A DNA stretch of 6,673 nt from Oscillospiraceae bacterium (lineage in GTDB: Bacteria; Bacillota; Clostridia; Oscillospirales; Ruminococcaceae), in NCBI GenBank assembly GCA_031285645.1, contig JAITVU010000069.1:1-6673 (forward strand), written 5' to 3'. The notes below the pieces were generated by a model, which did no database searches, was not told the DNA's origin, and saw only the letters and a program-made list of their open reading frames with translations. A program made the translations under genes and the position numbers. This document shows positions 5,089-6,673 of this stretch, in pieces; the first letter of the stretch is position 1; the number at the start of each line of letters is the position of its first letter.

Positions 5089-6673
5089 CAGTGTTTCACC
5101 CCTTCCGACTGGGAGATGCAGATTTCCCTGTATATCTCGTTGTTTTCCAGCAGCTCGTCATGCGTGCCGATACCGGCCACAACGCCGTCGTCAAGCACGA
5201 TGATCTTGTCGGCCTCCTGTACGGAGCTGATGCGCTGGGCGACGACAATGACGGTGCAGTCCTTGAAGTTTTTGGTGAAGGACCGGCGGATCAGCGCTTC
5301 AGTGGCGGTGTCAACGGCGCTTGTGCTGTCGTCGAGGATCAGGATCGACGGCTTTTTCAGCATAGCCCGCGCGATGCACAGGCGCTGTTTCTGGCCGCCG
5401 GACACATTGACGCCGCCCTGGCCGAGTTCGGTCTCGTAGCCGTCGGGGAAACTCTCGATAAAGTTGTGGGCCTGGGCATCCTTAGCCGCGCCGACAATAT
5501 CGTCCGTGCCGGCGTCGGGATTGCCCCAAAGCAGGTTATCCCTGATTGTGCCGCTGAAAAGATTGTTCTGCTGCATCACCATGCCGATGCCGGCGCGCAG
5601 GTCCTCCTGGACATAGTCGCGGACATTGACGCCGTCCACAAGGATTTCGCCCTGGCTGGCGTCATAAAAACGCGGGATCAGGCTCACTAAAGTGGTTTTG
5701 CCTGAACCGGTGCCGCCCACAATACCCACAAGCGCACCCGGCTCGGCTTTGAAGCTCACGCCGGAGAGCACATCGCCGCCGCCGGCGCTGTAGCGGAAGG
5801 AGACGTCTCGGAATTCGACGCCGCCCTGTGTGACTTTAGGCATATCGCCGGAAGGCAGGGCCTTGGCGTCATCGCGCACATCGGTCGCGGTGTCGAGCAC
5901 TTCGAGGATGCGCTGGGCGCAGGCGCGTGCCCTTGTAAGCATGACAAAAACCATGGCGAATATCATCACGCTCATTAAAATCTGCATGATGTAGCTGATA
6001 AAGCTCATCAAAGCGCCGGTCGTCATGTCGCCGGTGCCGACGAAGTTGCCGCCGAGCCATATGACGGCGATGGTCGTCGCGTTGAGCACAAGCATCATCA
6101 GGGGCATTGTGACGGCGACAAGGTTGCCCGCCTTGACAGCGGACGCCATGAGGTCGTCGTTGCTTTTGCCGAACTTGGTGCGCTCGTACCCCTCGCGCAC
6201 AAACGCCTTGACGACGCGGATGCCGATCAGGTTTTCGCGCACGGTGCCGTTGAGCGCGTCGAGGCGCTGCTGCATCTCGGAGAAGAGCAGGCCCGCTTTG
6301 CGCATGATGAAGGGCACGGCGATGACAAGCACGATAATGGCCCCGAAGATCACGGACGAGAGCCTGAGATTGATGCTGACGGCGATGACAAGCGCGCTGA
6401 CGAGCATAATGGGCGCGCGCGTGAGCATGCGCATGGACATCATCAGCGTGCCCTGCATCTGGTTTGTGTCGTTGGTCATGCGTGTGATGAGGGAGGCGCT
6501 GGAGAAGTGGTCGATGTTGGAGAAGGAGAAGTGTTCAATTTTATCAAACAGCGCCCGGCGCAGGTTGGCCGAAAAACCCTGGCTGGCCTCGGCCGATATT
6601 TTGGCGTTGAGTATGCCGAAGACGATGGCGAAGGCCGAAAGCAGGACCATCAGACCGCCGATGCCGAGCATAT
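5088..6673 (-). CDS. Heterodimeric ABC exporter, degenerate-site subunit (TM287-like), 5' partial
   Basis: The gene runs off the right edge; 527 residues from the first visible ATG remain. That ATG lies inside the membrane domain, so roughly 50-60 N-terminal residues, including the first helix, are missing. The rest of the membrane domain (about 1-250 of the visible part) leads to an ATPase domain with A-loop Y294, Walker A GGTGSGKTT (319-327), Q-loop Q367, a canonical signature VSGGQ (423-427) and Walker B LILDD (444-448). Position 448 is Asp instead of the catalytic Glu, and the H-loop histidine is Gln (VAQR, Q479). This combination, canonical signature with altered Walker B and H-loop, is typical of TM287 and related degenerate-site subunits. 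It therefore forms the partner of the catalytic-site subunit just downstream, with which it overlaps by one base. Promoter and any regulator (often MarR-type in such operons) lie outside the window. Confidence 0.93.
   Translation of the reverse strand, partial: MLGIGGLMVLLSAFAIVFGILNAKISAEASQGFSANLRRALFDKIEHFSFSNIDHFSSASLITRMTNDTNQMQGTLMMSMRMLTRAPIMLVSALVIAVSINLRLSSVIFGAIIVLVIAVPFIMRKAGLLFSEMQQRLDALNGTVRENLIGIRVVKAFVREGYERTKFGKSNDDLMASAVKAGNLVAVTMPLMMLVLNATTIAVIWLGGNFVGTGDMTTGALMSFISYIMQILMSVMIFAMVFVMLTRARACAQRILEVLDTATDVRDDAKALPSGDMPKVTQGGVEFRDVSFRYSAGGGDVLSGVSFKAEPGALVGIVGGTGSGKTTLVSLIPRFYDASQGEILVDGVNVRDYVQEDLRAGIGMVMQQNNLFSGTIRDNLLWGNPDAGTDDIVGAAKDAQAHNFIESFPDGYETELGQGGVNVSGGQKQRLCIARAMLKKPSILILDDSTSAVDTATEALIRRSFTKNFKDCTVIVVAQRISSVQEADKIIVLDDGVVAGIGTHDELLENNEIYREICISQSEGVKH

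Noticed and set aside
4645..5439. 264-codon plus-strand open frame opposite the ABC genes
   Set aside because: It is antisense to conserved membrane-domain and ATPase sequence, spans the junction of the two ABC genes and has no recognisable motif.

Overview
The window looks like chromosomal DNA from a low-to-mid-GC Gram-positive bacterium of the Firmicutes, most likely Clostridia. The signs are near-consensus sigma-A promoters, purine-rich Shine-Dalgarno sites, a DUF348/G5/3D cell-wall protein and a TM287/288-type heterodimeric ABC exporter. Coding regions are clearly richer in GC than the spacers; the first ~130 bases are very AT-rich. No mobile element, CRISPR array, tRNA or rRNA is visible.

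Layout. Bases 1-492 hold no convincing gene: an AT-rich stretch with one inverted repeat, a textbook sigma-A promoter (131-159), and a leader of about 325 nt with many possible helices. The leader precedes a YabE-like anchored cell-wall protein (493-1572, +), closed by a strong intrinsic terminator (1631-1670). A second near-consensus promoter (1680-1708), overlapped by a perfect dyad that looks like a repressor operator, drives a small pyridoxamine 5'-phosphate oxidase-like flavoprotein (1751-2218, +). Two strong hairpins (2231-2268 and 2285-2317) fill the gap before the convergent minus-strand genes.

On the minus strand, read from the right edge, two ABC exporter half-transporters are translationally coupled by a 1-nt stop/start overlap. 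The first (5088-6673) is cut by the window edge and has a degenerate nucleotide site. The second (3199-5088) carries the catalytic Walker B glutamate and H-loop histidine. Together they should form one heterodimeric exporter with one working and one degenerate ATP site. After a 94-100 bp gap with its own promoter lies a fumarylacetoacetate hydrolase family enzyme (2337-3098).

The four transcription units look functionally independent: envelope maintenance, a probable redox or stress flavoprotein, an acylpyruvase-like enzyme, and an efflux pump. All gene families here are known. The least explained element is the long leader of the cell-wall gene; the PPOx operator is second.
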